Origin: Ophiosphaerella korrae
Lineage: Eukaryota > Ascomycota > Dothideomycetes > Pleosporales > Phaeosphaeriaceae
NCBI GenBank assembly: GCA_028456385.1
Contig: JALNQF010000017.1
Location: 1-64,000 of the forward strand
Length of the DNA stretch: 64,000 bases
Direction: 5' to 3'
Shown here: positions 45,901 through 62,739 of the stretch, in pieces
Layout of the letters: the number at the start of each line of letters is the position of its first letter
Numbering within the stretch: position 1 is the stretch's first letter
Notes under the pieces: model-generated
Seen by the model: the letters and a program-made list of their open reading frames with translations, nothing else
The model's database searches: none
Told to the model about the DNA's origin: nothing
Made by a program: the position numbers and the translations under genes

Positions 45901-46623
45901 TCGCTGAGGGCAAAGAAGGGCCAGATAGCAAAGACGCCTAAGAAGCCGCAAGGTCGCGATCGCAACGAAAGCAACGATGACTGGGAGGCCCTTTGCCGAG
46001 AAATCGATATGAAGACGATCAAGATTCTTCTACAGATTCTGACAGCGTCGGAAAATAGCCTGTCCAAGTTGGCAAACAAACGACTTGAAGAAGCTGATGT
46101 GGACGACGAACCCATCGATCCTGATGAAGAGCCCGAGAGCGATGACGAAGACGAAGAAGACGAGAATGCCCAAGCCAGCAAGCAACTTCGCACGCTCCTC
46201 ACAGAACGAGCACTATGTTCCTATGGTGCTCGTCTGGTTCAAGCTGTCTATGCCGGCTCATTGGGCAGCGACGGACAAACTATTGTTCGCAAGCGTCTCG
46301 AGCGCAACAAGTTGAAGCTCACCCCCACATGGAAAGAGATCATCAATCATCTCGATGCAGTCAAGCATGGGCGGAAGAACACAAAGCCCAGTGCAAAGCC
46401 GGTCAAAGGGACAGCCAAAACCAGCAAGAGCAAGGAGATTGTGATTGATGATGATAGCGAGGAGGAAGAGCCCGAGATAGCTGGTGATGAGATTGAGGAC
46501 GAGGACATGGAGGATGGAGACAAAGAGCAAGTCAATGGTGCCGATGGGGAAGAAGGCAGTGACAAGGATGCGGATGCAGGAGAGGAGATGGAGGAGGAGG
46601 AGGAAAGTATCCTGGGTGATTGA
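42962..46623 (+). CDS. SCC3: Cohesin subunit Scc3/SA (Psc3, Irr1)
   Basis: HEAT-repeat subunit that binds Scc1 and DNA in the nuclear cohesin ring. Exons 42962-43388, 43437-43645 and 43696-46623; introns of 48 and 50 nt; 1187 residues. The N-terminus is basic and disordered (RRRSGRVSRKPEKF; RRRKRKGKAPAKRSAPKK). The STAG domain begins in exon 2 (LEDVAARWITRFNEHEAKAA) and continues after intron 2 (YDVTEYPLIAKAK). The stromalin conservative domain is at about 345-417 (DWFSVVYVHRYRDVDPRIR, YLGWVLSDPNPSTRVEVLHQ). Long HEAT-like helices follow. The C-terminus is a Lys-rich then highly acidic tail (about 1100-1187), usual for the family. Intron 2 was needed to avoid a stop after LIEY. Confidence 0.95.
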
Positions 46624-46999
46624 GGAATTGTCAAGTGTGGTAATTGACTGTTCCCAGCTTAATGTTCTTTGCTGAAGTTTTTTTTTTTTTTTTTTCACGA
46701 GGCATCTGGGATAGGTGGTCATGACAGAGCCGCCTTATACCCAGGACTGGCGCTTTGACGCCGTTATGATGGGATTAATACTATATTTCAATCATGATTT
46801 TCTTTTCACCAGATAGAGTCTCTGATTTCGGAGCATTGGAGTGACTTGATAGGGTTGTGTGGTTAGGGCATGATGACGCGCTGTTATCGATAAATGGCAC
46901 GCACAAGGGCCGGAAGTGGCTAACCTCCGCCGCGACCGCGGCTCTGCCCGACACGACAGCACGCTGCATAGTCGAGCTTGACAAGCCCACCTCCGCCAA
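46624..46999. other. Intergenic, Scc3 3' region / Cul4 promoter
   Basis: 376 bp; contains a T18 run at 46678-46695 just after the Scc3 stop. Nothing else was recognised. Confidence 0.6.
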
Positions 47000-49821
47000 A
47001 TGTCCACCAATTCAGGGGCACTGAAACGGAAGCACTCGGGCAAAAGCATACCAGAGCTCTTCACCACGCAATCTAAGCCCAATACCGGCGCTGCAGCTCC
47101 ACTTTCACCCTCTGGTAAGCGCACGCGGCGAGAGAGCTCTCCAGTGCCCAATACCGAAGTTGCCCCGGGCCGGTCCACGATGAGTAACATGAGTGCCGCC
47201 GACATGTACCGCTTCTCTAGCAAACGCGGCGATATGGCGGGCAGTGTCGAAGTGGTAGACATTAGCTCTAGCCCCGACAACAGCCCCGCGAGGCAGAAGA
47301 ATGGGATGCGCAGAGCAGCGCCGAACATGCATGCGAATGGCGGGCCCAAGCGACTGCTCGTCAAGAACTTCAAGCCCACGAGGAAGGTCGATCCCAAGGT
47401 CTTTCTCGAGCAAACATGGGAGAAGATGGCCAAGGCGCTGGACACCATCTTTGCGCAGGAACCCATTGATTTCAGCCTCGAGGAGCTGTACCGGGGCGTG
47501 GAGAACGTGTGTCGCCAGGGCATGGCCAAAGAGGTCAAAGAGAGGCTCGTAGATAAGTGCAAGGCCTATGTGGCTGGCAGCTTGAGGGCAAAGGTTGAGG
47601 GCAGCTTGGCGAGAGGGGACGTTGAGGTGCTGAGGACGACGGTGCAGATGTGGGCGCTGTGGAACGCTCAAGTGGTGAGATTTACATGTCTTCATGAAAC
47701 TCACATTCTCTTTTAACTGACTGAATGGTGCAGAAATACCTCGACTGGATCTTCTGCTATCTCGACCGCGCATACCTCCTCCCACGCCATGAGTCCTTAC
47801 GCAGTATTACAATCGACCTCTTCCGCGACGTTATATTTGCACATCCGAGGCTCCGGCCACGCATCGTTGACGGAGCTTGTCATCTGATTGCCTCCGACCG
47901 GGCAGGTGGAGAGCTGGACAGCGACATGTTCTCCAAGACCGTCAGCATGCTTCACGACCTGCAGGTATACACAAGCCATTTTGAGCCGCGCATGATGGAC
48001 CTCAGCCAGGAATACGTAGCGAAATGGGCTGATAACGAGGCGGAGCGGCCGCTGCCAGAGTACGTGAGAAGCTCGAGGGCGCTCATGGACCGGGAGATTT
48101 CGAGGACTGCCAAGTTTGGACTGCCCAACACAACAAAGCGGGACCTCCTCACACTGCTGGAGGACCATTTGATATCAAGGAAAGAGTTTAGACTGGTTAA
48201 CGACGACGACCTAGCGGATCTTCTAGAAGCAAATGCGGTCGAAGATCTCGAATTGCTCTACACGCTTCTGGAACGGCGAAAGCTTGGTGCAAGCTTACGG
48301 CCAGGCTTTGTCAAGTGGATCGAAGACGAAGGAACTGTAATTGTCTTCAATGAGAAGGAACAGGATAGCATGGTGGTCCATCTCCTCACACTAAAGCGCC
48401 AACTAGACACAATCTGGAAAGTGTCGTTCCACCGCGATACTGGGCTTGGCCACGGTCTGCGTGAGGTGTTCGAGGCTTTCATGAATAAGACCAAAAAGAC
48501 AAACGCGAGCTGGGGTACAGACAACTCTAAAACTGGCGAGATGATCGCCAAGTATGTTGATATGCTGCTAAAAGGAGGAGCCAAGGCCATCCCGGCGTCG
48601 TTGAGTCGCAAAGCGGAGAAGCCGGCTGTGGCAGATGCAGAAGAGGACAATGACGATGTTGTGTTTGATGAAGACACTGAAGTGAACAACCAGCTTGATC
48701 AAGTACTTGATCTCTTCCGATTTGTGCATGGAAAGGCTGTATTCGAAGCGTTCTACAAGAAGGACCTTGCAAAGCGCCTATTAATGGGGAAGAGCGCGAG
48801 CGCAGACGCAGAGCGGAGTATGTTGTCGAGATTAAAAACTGGTGCGTATCTCCAACACCAAGCAATGTGTTATGCTAACTTCGACAGAATGCGGTGCCGG
48901 TTTCACTGCAAATCTCGAACAGATGTTCCGTGACGTTGAGTTGTCGCGCGAGGAAATGGCCTCATACAAGAGCATATCTGAAGAACGAAACGAACGACAC
49001 GCAATCGATCTCAACGTCAACGTTCTCTCTGCCTCGGCCTGGCCAACATATCCAACCGTCCCCGTCATAATTCCCCAGCAAATCAAACAGGTCATTGATA
49101 AGTTTGAGTCGCACTACAAGGCGAAGCACTCCGGCCGCAAACTCGAGTTCAAACACGCACTCGCGCACTGCCAGCTCAAAGCGGAGTTCCCTAAGGGGAG
49201 TAAGGAGCTGATTGTGTCGTCGTTTCAGGCTATTGTGCTCCTCCTTTTTAATAACCTGAAAGATGACGAGCACATCGACTACAACTCCATCAAAGAAGCC
49301 ACGGGCCTTTGTAAGCTATCCCCACCTCCCACCCCAACCCACAACTAACTCCCCCAGCACCCCCCGAACTGAACCGCACTCTCCAATCCCTCGCCTGCGC
49401 CAGAATCCGGCCCCTAACCAAACACCCACGCTCCCGCGACATCGCCCCCACCGACACCTTCACACTCAATACCTCGTTCACCGACCCGCGCGCCCGCCTC
49501 AAAATCAACACCGTGCAGCTCAAAGAGACGCCTGCTGAGAACAAGGAGACACACGAGCGCATCGCTGCGGACCGCAATTACGAGACGCAGGCGGCCATCG
49601 TGCGCATTTTGAAGGCGCGCAAGAGGATTACGCATGCGGAGCTGGTGGCAGAGACGATTGCGGCTACGAGGAAGAGGGGCGCGTTGGAGGTCAGTGGGAT
49701 TAAGAGGAATGTGGAGAGGCTGATTGAGAAGGAGTTTTTGGAGAGGGAGGAAGGGGATGGTATGCGTATATTGCGTAGGGGGGGGGGGGGGGGGGGGGTG
49801 GAGTGGTTAGCATTTGGTTGA
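47000..49821 (+). CDS. CUL4: Cullin-4, with a one-base frameshift at the C-terminus
   Basis: Scaffold of the CRL4 (Ddb1) ubiquitin ligase; in Neurospora CRL4 also directs heterochromatin formation. Exons 47000-47674, 47734-48841, 48888-49310 and 49358-49821. The N-terminal extension is disordered. Cullin repeats follow (NFKPTRKVDPKVFLEQTWEK, LVDKCKAYV, KYLDWIFCYLDRAYL). The cullin-homology domain starts near 552 (DLFRFVHGKAVFEAFYKKDL), then ECGAGFTANLEQMF. The neddylation motif IVRILKARKRITH is near 816-828 and its Lys is present. The final winged helix ends IEKEFLEREEGDG, and as sequenced the frame then runs MRILRR plus poly-Gly to 49821 (889 residues). One base later the frame reads YAYIA-stop (49761-49778), the universal cullin Y-x-Y-x-A end. 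A missing base, real or a sequencing error, is likely. Confidence 0.93.
49778..49798. repeat. G21 homopolymer
   Basis: Twenty-one consecutive G; the first G is the last base of the expected cullin-4 TAG stop. Read in the shifted frame it encodes poly-Gly. Homopolymers of this length are prone to both replication slippage and sequencing error. Confidence 0.95.
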
Positions 49822-50510
49822 GGCAGTGGGATAGAGGTAAGATAGTGCATGAGAAGTTTCGTCAGTCATGTTGGGCTTGTGTTTGTTGTGATTGCGGGCG
49901 GGGGTTGGCTGTGGTTTCATGTGATGTTGGCTGCTCTGGTGGTGATTGATGTGATCAGCTGTGGAGATATTTATATTCACTCCTGATTCATCTGACGTGC
50001 AGATACCCCTTCTTCATACTTACATCTCGATAAGTATCGCACACGAGGCGATCAAGTCTTCTTCCCTTCAAGCTCTATTGAAGCTCAAGGCAAAGCAAGC
50101 TATACACCTAGATTATTCCATCCAAAGTACTTTAAAAATATGCGACCGTCCCTTGAACATTCTGACCAAAAATAAGTTTCCCAGCCAGCTTTTGCTGCAC
50201 AAAAAGCGCCACCAATCAAACGTGGCTATGCAGCTGCGTGCTTTATAATTGGCCCTGTCTAAAAACAACACGAGCCTCAGGCCCTTAACCGTTAGGGGCC
50301 CATTGTTAGATAATGGGGGGCCGGGGAGAAGAGGCCCGAAAACGCGTGGCTACAAGCAGAGACTGGAAGAACCGCTTTCTTCCTGGACAACACCCATCAT
50401 GGGCATTTTCGTCCCGCTTGCTATTCCTCGCCCAGGCTGTGAATTCCCATCGCCAAGCTGCCTTTTCCATCGCCAAGACGCGTGCTAGACATCTGGACAG
50501 GGATCAAGTA
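49822..50510. other. Intergenic, Aim6-like upstream region
   Basis: 689 bp. It includes two adjacent palindromes at about 50281-50299 (GCCCTTAAC/GTTAGGGGC, one mismatch) and 50299-50316 (CCCATT/AATGGG). Possible regulatory or transcript hairpins for the downstream gene; nothing else was recognised. Confidence 0.5.
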
Positions 50511-51929
50511 ATGACGGCTTCCGGCGGTTCCGAAGGGCTTTCTGCTCAGCCACTTCTTCCCAAGTATCACGCACGTGTTGAAGAGGATGACGATGATGAT
50601 GATGATAATGATGATAATGATGATGGTGATGGATCTGGGGATGATATTGGAAATCTGAAAGAGCGGAGTAGACCGGGAGTTTGGGGTTGGTTTCGCATGT
50701 CGGTCCGGAGGAGACGGCATGGGTTGGTGAGAGAGGACGATGCGGAGAGTGTGGCATCAAGTGCTAAGAAAGAGAGGGACATATGGGTGAGATGGGTTAA
50801 GAGGATATTTCTGGTGCTGCCGGTTGCAGTACTATGCTTCTTGTAAGATATCCATTTCTTTTCCCGTCTTTTACTCGCAAAATCTGGTTCAGCTTTGGAA
50901 ACTAATTCCATTCTTTTCAGTGGTCTCACTCACATCATCAATTACATCTACGGCTATCTTCCTCTTCTCTGGGACGATACTGGCTATCCGCTGGATTGGA
51001 CGCTCCCAGACAAGGACAATCCAAATACTGCATCTCGTCTTCTGGACATCACGCGAGATGTGCAACCCATCCCGTGCCACTCGCACAACGACTACTGGCG
51101 CCGCGTCCCACTATACGATGCTCTCCGCTGGGGCTGCACCGGCGTCGAAGCAGACGTCTGGCTCTTCGACAACGAGCTCTACGTCGGCCACAGCACCTCC
51201 GCCCTAACCCCCGACAACACCTTTCGCTCCATGTACGTCGATCCACTAACCCGCCTGATCGACCACCAAAACGCCCAAACTACCATCTCTCCCTCCTCCC
51301 CCACCAAAAACGGCATTTTCCCCACATCCCCCAAACAATCCCTCGTCCTCCTCGTCGACTTCAAGAACGACGGCCCAAGCATCTACCCCGTTGTCTCGTA
51401 CCACCTCGTCGCCCTCCGCAAAAAAGACTACCTCACGTACTTCGACGGCGAAAAACTCGTGCACCGCCCCATCACCGTCGTCGCAACGGGAAACGCCCCG
51501 TTCGACCTCATATCCGCAAACTCCACCCGCCGCGACATCTTCTTCGACGCCCCGCTATCCGCGCTGAACACGCACGGCCGCGGCGCCCCCAACAGCGGCC
51601 AAGGCAACGTCGGCACATTCCCCACCTCACACTTCGACGCAACAAACTCGTTCTACGCCTCCGTCAATCTGCGCGCCGCAGTAGGCTTCGTGTGGTGGGG
51701 CGGGTTGTCCCCAGCGCAGCTTGGGATTGTGCGGGGCCAGATCCGCGAGGCGCATGAGCGCGGGCTGAAGGCGAGGTACTGGGGCGCGCCTGCGTGGCCT
51801 GTGGGGCGGCGCAATAGGATTTGGGCGGCGTTGGTGGAGGCGGGCGTGGATTACTTGAATGGGGATGATTTGGCGGGGATGGCGCGGGTGGATTGGGGCG
51901 CGAGGAGGCATGGGGGGTTGTGGGGGTAG
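50511..51929 (+). CDS. Aim6-like PLC-fold membrane protein
   Basis: Exons 50511-50842 and 50921-51929 (78-nt intron, GTAAGA/TTTCAG), 446 residues. The start MTASGGSEGLSAQPLLPKYH is the first ATG giving the usual short cytoplasmic N-terminus; it is followed by an Asp-rich GAT-repeat tract (about 24-45) and one membrane span across the intron (IFLVLPVAVLCFFG). The lumenal part has the PLC-like/GDPD-like TIM-barrel signature: PCHSHNDYWRRVPLYDAL with the catalytic-type His and Asn, GVEADVWL, VGH and LLVDFK, and later YWGAPAWPV. Yeast Aim6 (altered inheritance of mitochondria) is the nearest named relative I know; its substrate is unknown. Confidence 0.88.
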
Positions 51930-53970
51930 GGTTTAGCGTGCCTGGTATGCAGAGATATGTGCGTGCAATGAACGGTGTTGTCGAATATACCCGTAAAGCC
52001 TTTGTGTTCTGGCACGCGTTACGATGCCTGTGTCAAGCTGTCTGCTGGTGAGCGTGTCATAAAGGTTACGATACGAAGCTGTAGGATAGTAGCTCTACTG
52101 CGCACTTGGCCATGCAAGCAAAAAGTTCAACAATGGTTGAACATATTGGGTGAAAGCGTGTTGATACGCTGCGGCCCGTTTACAGTCTTGTAGAGGCGAG
52201 CTTCACATGCTTGGGGCTCAGTGTCTATGAGGAGTGCTATAAGTGTAAGGGAAGAGCGTCTCTGAGCAGCAGCAGCAAGGATAGCAGAGCGTGTGGGAAG
52301 CCATTTGTACGGGGATTTTGTGGCCAAGTATAAGGGGTGGTGTTTGTGTGCTGTGCGCTGATGCCGACGAACACGATTTTGAGGAACAGCGCTACGTGGG
52401 GAACGGCTATGACCTGCTTTATGGCACTTTGGAACACGTTTTGATACAGTGTGTTCTTGAGAAATTTACTTTGTTGGATTGCGTGTTGGAAACCGTGTCA
52501 GTGACGATGGTGGGGGGCTCAGGAGAGAGTGTCTGGGGAGATATGTTGGGATTCAGGAGTCAGCGATACATCATAGTGCTTGTGTCTGAGAAATAGCAAT
52601 GGGAGACTGTTTGACAGCGAGGTGTCGCATCCGTCGTACAATGGCGCAAGAACGAGGCATGAGCTGCACAGCAACTGGTCTGCGAGTGCGGCTCCGTCGC
52701 TCCTGAAGTGGAGCCGCACACTCGTTCGGCAAAAGGCAAAGGCTTTTTTTTTTCTCGCTTCAGTGCTAGGGTGGAATCCAGGCTTCCTCAACAAAGTTTT
52801 CGAGCTCGCGTTCCCTGGTTTTCGGAGGTCTGTCTGGGAATATGACTACAAGATTGCTTTCTTACGAGGTGCTGCGGATTGCGGGTACACGTTTGAGCAC
52901 AAAGACCGCGATGAAGAGGGAATTTCAAGGTGGGGATATGTTCTGAGTCTTTGGGAGCCCAGATAGCTAGGCCAAGATCAACGAATGTTGTGCATTGGCC
53001 GAGGCTGGCATTGGGGCCGTTCATTTATGTGCTTTGGTGCATAGTAGCTTCAATTTGCACTTACGGCAGGATCAGTTATAAGCAAATCTAAAATAAAGGC
53101 TGATGAAAAAACTTTGTAAAGCCTGAACAAGCCGTCTTCACCACAAGTCTCGAGAATGATAGCGCAGTGATAGACGACAGCATGCCAAGATAAAATGGGT
53201 ACGTAGGCAAACCTACTCCAAACTATTACCTCAGAGTAAGAGCATTATCACACCATGTGTAAATAAACCAAGCTAGAGTAGCCTCACCGCCGTCGTTGTG
53301 CTAGATAGGTACATGACGATGGGGCCGCACTAATACAATCCACAAACAGCCCCATGCCCATATCTCCACCGCGACAGCTCACCGTGCAAAACGAGGCTGC
53401 ACGTCCACGTAGCCAAATATTCATCAACTCTTGTCGCCGAGCCGATCTCGACCTTTCGACGCCTATTTACCTCTAAAACGGTCCGATTTGGTCGGATGGG
53501 TGTGCTTTCCCAATCAGGACTGAGAGTGCGTTGGGTAGTGTCGGAGCGCCGTCTCCGCACTTGTGCACTAGAGTGATTGGGAATGAGGCTGGGCGAGGCG
53601 AGAATAAGGGGGGGGAATGCAGGGGCCGTGACGAGGCCACGGGGACGTCAGTGTGATTGCGTTGGGGCTTGTTGCAATTGTGTGGCGAAGAGAAGGGAAC
53701 GCTGGATAGTGTTTCTGGGGCATGCCGGGTTGTGAAACGGTTGGATAAAGCACAAATGGGCACGATGATGTAAACAAGACATCACTTAAAGTAGGTTTAT
53801 CAACCATGTAAAGTTGTCTTAGTAAATCGACTCTTATGTCTAGAGGTTTAGGCAACTATGCTCTGGAAGTGAAAAATCGAGAGTGACAACAAATAAATTT
53901 CAGAAGTCGATGCCTCTATCAATGCTCCAAACACCAAACAATGCTACCCCATCACTACAATTCGTCAAAA
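51930..53970. other. Intergenic, no supported gene
   Basis: About 2 kb between the Aim6-like gene and the 3' end of the Rieske oxygenase gene. The longest frame (52580-52966, +) ends in a Trp-rich stretch but has no recognisable domain or splice context. No RNA gene or repeat family was seen. Confidence 0.5.
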
Positions 53971-55268
53971 TTACCAAGCTAGATCACTCTTATTATCGTT
54001 GCCACATGACAAGCCCTCGCAGAAGGCGACATCCTCATTGCTGATGGCGCTGTTGCCCGTATTCTCAAGCTGCTGCTTCGCCGGCCAGATCTGGCGGCCC
54101 TCATGCCTCTCGCGGGCATTGTGCTCCATAACAACTTCGCGGCAGCGCTTCTGGAAGAAAAGAGGGCCCTTCTCCATGTGTGGGTGCAGCTCGCCGTTGA
54201 TGAAGACGCCAGCGTCGATGTTTGCTTGTGCACGCTCGCAGAGCACTTTGTCCTCGCTCATGACACGGGCGTACAAGTCGGCAATGTTCTTGAAGTCCTC
54301 GCGAGAGGCGTTCTTATTCTTCCACACCTCGTAGTACATGACGGATACGGTGGGTGACTTAGGCATGAATTTTTGCATCATCATGAAGGAGGATCTAATG
54401 TCGTGGTTAGTGACGCTTTGAGTAGTTACGATTGTGTAACTTACGTAACAGTGAAAGAGACATTTGGGAACATGTAGGTTGAGCAAATACCGAATCCCAT
54501 TTTGCGCTGTTCGTCTGTGGTTTTGGGGTCATGTTGAATGTGGTCTGCGGCGCAGTTGACATCATATGTCTCGAGGTTGGCGATGGCTGGAACATCGGGA
54601 TGTGTGGTCTTGCAGTGATAGCACTCATTGAAGTTATCGGCTAGAATCTTCCAGTTGAACTTGCTTTCCATACTGTAGGTGTGGTCGAACTCGTAGTCAT
54701 CAAAGTTGAAATCATCAAAACGTTCTTGCTCGTCAACAGTATCAAATTGAGACTCCCAGGACACTTCAGGAACCTTCTTCGAGTCCATGTTGATCCAGAT
54801 GAAGCCGTTACGGTCGAGGCGAACATGAATGGGAAAGAGACCATTCTTGGCTTTCTCGAAAGTTGGAAGATCTTGGTAGCCTGGAGCCTTTGCGAGATTG
54901 CCGTTCAGGCCATAAGACCAACCATGGTATTTGCAGGAGAAGATCTTTGCATTGCCATTGTCTTGTTCAACGACGGGGTAGGCCCGGTGTCGGCATACGT
55001 TGTGGAAAGAGTGGATTTCTCCATGTCGGTCTTTTGATATGATGATGTCGTAGTTGGCAATGTTGTATCGAAGATAGTCCCCGGGGTTTTGAAGCCTTGA
55101 TTTGTGCGTAATGAGCAGCCATCGTCGAGAGAAGATTGCACGCCTCTCAAGCTGGTACATCTCCTCTGAAGAGTACCAGTTTCCAGGCAAAGCACGCACA
55201 GCAGTCTTCTCTGGTGGGGGAGCGGGGGCACCGCCAAGGCCAATGTAGCTCAATAGTGAGGTAACCAT
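53971..55268 (-). CDS. Rieske oxygenase, choline monooxygenase-like
   Basis: Exons 55268-54445 and 54394-53971 (50-nt intron, GTAAGT/CATTAG), 415 residues. The Rieske [2Fe-2S] site is C92-R-H94 and C112-x2-H115 (VCRHRAYPV; SCKYHGWSYG). The mononuclear iron site is DNFNECYHCKTTHP at 211-224, with Glu215, His218 and His223 visible. The spacing and N-terminus (LPGNWYSSEEMYQLERRAIF) are those of choline monooxygenase and glycine-betaine oxygenases, which either make betaine aldehyde from choline or demethylate betaine to dimethylglycine. It needs a separate reductase, not seen here. It is divergent from a dimethylglycine-oxidase-like gene at 57225, so a role in choline/betaine breakdown is likely. 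The start at 55268 (MVTSLLSYIGLGG) gives the normal length. Confidence 0.9.
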
Positions 55269-59777
<4,509 letters not shown>

Positions 59778-60432
59778 TCTCCTGTGAATATTAATATGGA
59801 ATGAGTATTATGATCGATGTTAGCGTAGAGTGGCGTGGAAGGAGTTATATTTATTGGTCACAATTATGTGCAATCCATACTTAGTAATCACTGAACGAAG
59901 CTGTCCTAAAAAGTGTATCTGAGGACTGCCCACGATGAGTGATGAAATTGTGCATGCATGGCTGATTGAAATGAAGCTATGGCCATCACGGGTTATGGGC
60001 GGAATTAGGCCGTGTGAGAACACTCTTCAATCTTGGTTTCCTACAACCGGGATTGTGCGGCTGCTTTTTATAGAAATAGGCGTATTATTCGATTTTTATG
60101 CTCTCTTAGGAAGGCAAATAGTAGTATTAGAACACAGTTAAACAGGAATCTCCTACATCCAAACAGAGCACATGTTATTACATAAGGTGACACCCCATTC
60201 GCTTACCAAGCTCCCGGGGTCAACGTCATCGCCCCAGATATCTCCGAAATGGACTCCATGACATTGACAGCCACCATTATTCAAATCATCAGCATTTCCT
60301 TATGAGCTTATTTGGTACCACAATCAAACGCTATTCGCAATCCCTTTTCGCTAGATCGTCTATCTCTAGTGTAGGCACTCCTCCCAATAAATGTGCAAAG
60401 CTAATGCCAAGTAGCGAGTAACTACACGAGCC
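59778..60432. other. Intergenic, no gene seen
   Basis: 655 bp between the flavoprotein and glyoxalase II genes; holds the 3' UTR of the former and the promoter of the latter. Confidence 0.6.
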
Positions 60433-61450
60433 ATGCATATCCAATCGATTCCCATGTGTATGAGCCTACTTGATCGCATTGTTAAGAGTGTTAGAGTTCT
60501 AACGGACTTATAGGGGAGGGGACGGGCAACAATTATGCCTACCTAGTTTCTGATGATAAAACCAAGGAAGCCGTAATCATTGACCCGGCACATCCTCCAG
60601 AGTGAGTTTGGGTTACCGTGTACTCATGCCGATACTGATGGTATGCACAGGGTTTTACCGCATCTCAAAACAAAGACGAATGAGGGCTTTAAACTGACAA
60701 AGATTATCAACACTCATCAGTAAGTGCGCAAGCTGCTCAGTGTTGACTGCCCCTAACGACGTTGGATAGCCACCACGACCATGCCGGAGGAAACAAGGAA
60801 ATAGTATATCTTCCAGACCATTTATTAAGTGCTATTATCTAACTACATATGCAGAAAAACTCGTACGACATTCCCATCATTGGTGGCCGTGACTGTACCC
60901 TGGTGGCAGAAACCCCCAGCCACAATTCAAAATTCAACATAGGCTCCATATCTGTGACAGCCCTGCATACTCCATGCCATACCCAAGACAGTATCTGCTT
61001 CTTTTTTGAGGATGGCCAGGACCGAGCCGTATTTACTGGAGATACATTATTCATCGGAGGCTGCGGACGTTTCTTCGAAGGCTCGGCGAAAGAGATGCAC
61101 AAAGCCCTAAATGAGACGCTCGGCGCCCTTCCCGAAGACACTAAGGTGTATCCCGGGCACGAGTACACCAAGGGCAATGTCAAATTTGCGAAAACGGTCC
61201 TCAGCAATGACGCAATCAAGAGGCTTGACGAGTACTCGCAAGCGAATAAAGAGACGCAGGGAAAGTTTACTATTGGGGATGAGAAGGTATGGAAATTCAG
61301 TCTCCGGAGGTATATCTCATACGTTACTGATTTGAGCAGCAACACAATGTTTTCATGCGTGCGAACGATCCGGAACTCCAGAAACTTACTGGCAAGACTG
61401 ATCCAGTTGAAGTTATGGGAGCCCTGCGAACGATGAAGGACAATGCCTAG
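60433..61450 (+). CDS. GLO2: Glyoxalase II (hydroxyacylglutathione hydrolase)
   Basis: Hydrolyses S-lactoylglutathione in methylglyoxal detoxification. Six exons, several tiny: 60433-60457, 60514-60601, 60651-60719, 60770-60803, 60855-61286, 61340-61450; phases close to 252 residues. The start MHIQSIPMWEGTGNNYAYLV is typical. Metal-binding T-H-H-H-D-H-A-G-G is formed across the exon 3/4 junction. Then come TPCHTQDSICFF, FTGDTLFIGGCGRFFEG, the substrate-binding region LPEDTKVYPGHEYTKGNVKF, and the end QHNVFMRAND. The absence of a presequence suggests a cytosolic enzyme. Short exons explain why no long frame covers the first third. Confidence 0.94.
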
Positions 61451-62739
61451 AGGTGAGGTGTATGAGAAAGAGAAGTGGAAATTACCTGGCTTGTCATGGA
61501 TGATGGTAGCCTTGTGATTGAGAATCTAACGGGAACCCATAATGCAGGACTTCCTGGATCATGTGTACCAACGGTTTGCGTCCACCATCAATTTGCGTAC
61601 AAAGTCTCTTCATATATAATCATGAATCCACGACTATTCCTGATACTTCTCGTAACCATCTCACTTGACTGCCTAATCCCACGGACACAGATCGCCCTTC
61701 ATCCTATATATACTGCTTGGAAAAAAAGACAAGTTCCAAATTGCCCAGCCCTGATCCTAGTGCCGCACATACCTGCAGTCATAAAGAAGCGACCATCCCC
61801 CAACCCCCAAACACACCGTCTAAGAACGACGTCAAATGGCACCTAACCTAACCACCCTCACCCCATCTGCACCACAAACGCATCCGTCTACGGACTACCA
61901 TCGCCATCCAAGCGCCCAACCCCCTCATCACATCAGTCTCCACGCAATACGCACACCACCAAAGATAACAACAAGCCCCCCATCAGAACGAAGTGCGCAG
62001 TAAGACTCTAGATTGCCAAGAACCAACGCCCGCCACCCTATTTCCTGCTGTGCGATGGCCAACAGGCGCCGAGAAGAATGCCAGATGACTGGACGGGACG
62101 GTAGTCTGATTGCAGGGGGAGTAATGCGTACGTGCTGGTCCCGTGATGCATGGTGGGGAAATGGGGGTTACGGCAGCCTGATATCAGGAGTGCCTTGCGT
62201 GCTTGTGATGAGGTTGTTTTAGCTGTGACGATTGGTCGAGTGTATTGTTTTGGTGTTCGAGGATTGGGAAATATGGAAGTGCTTGGGAGAAGGGGGAGGG
62301 GGGGGGGGGGGCTGTACCAAACCTATGACTTAATTTCGTGGAAAACGGGCATGGTGTTGAGCTAAGTTGGGCTTTGGACGTCTAGGTGGAGAGAATGTAT
62401 ATGGTTGATGCCATTGTATGTAGTGAATATCATGACTATAGTATCTTCGCTCTTGCATCTGATCCTTCGTCTTACCAGTTCAATAAACGCGTCTAAACAT
62501 GGGCCAACACCAGCATAGAATCCAGATGGATTTTTGCGCTGGGCCATATCATGAATAAGACATGTAAGCAAGTGAAGGAAAAGAAAAAGAGTTTGAGGCG
62601 GGCATTGCACATTGAGTATAAAACCCCTACCGCGAAACACACTTTGAAAAAAAAGCCACATTTTCACACCCAGCAACAGTCCTTGCAACGCCAAAACGCC
62701 ATCCCACAGCCGCAGTGCTTCCACTACCACTTCCACACT
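61451..62739. other. Intergenic, no supported gene
   Basis: About 1.3 kb between the convergent 3' ends of glyoxalase II and Nhp2. Contains a G-rich run near 62293-62310. Short frames show no family features. Confidence 0.55.

Noticed and set aside
52580..52966. 128-codon frame with a Trp-rich end
   Set aside because: No recognised domain, no conserved-looking start, and an internal T9 run; not reported as a gene.
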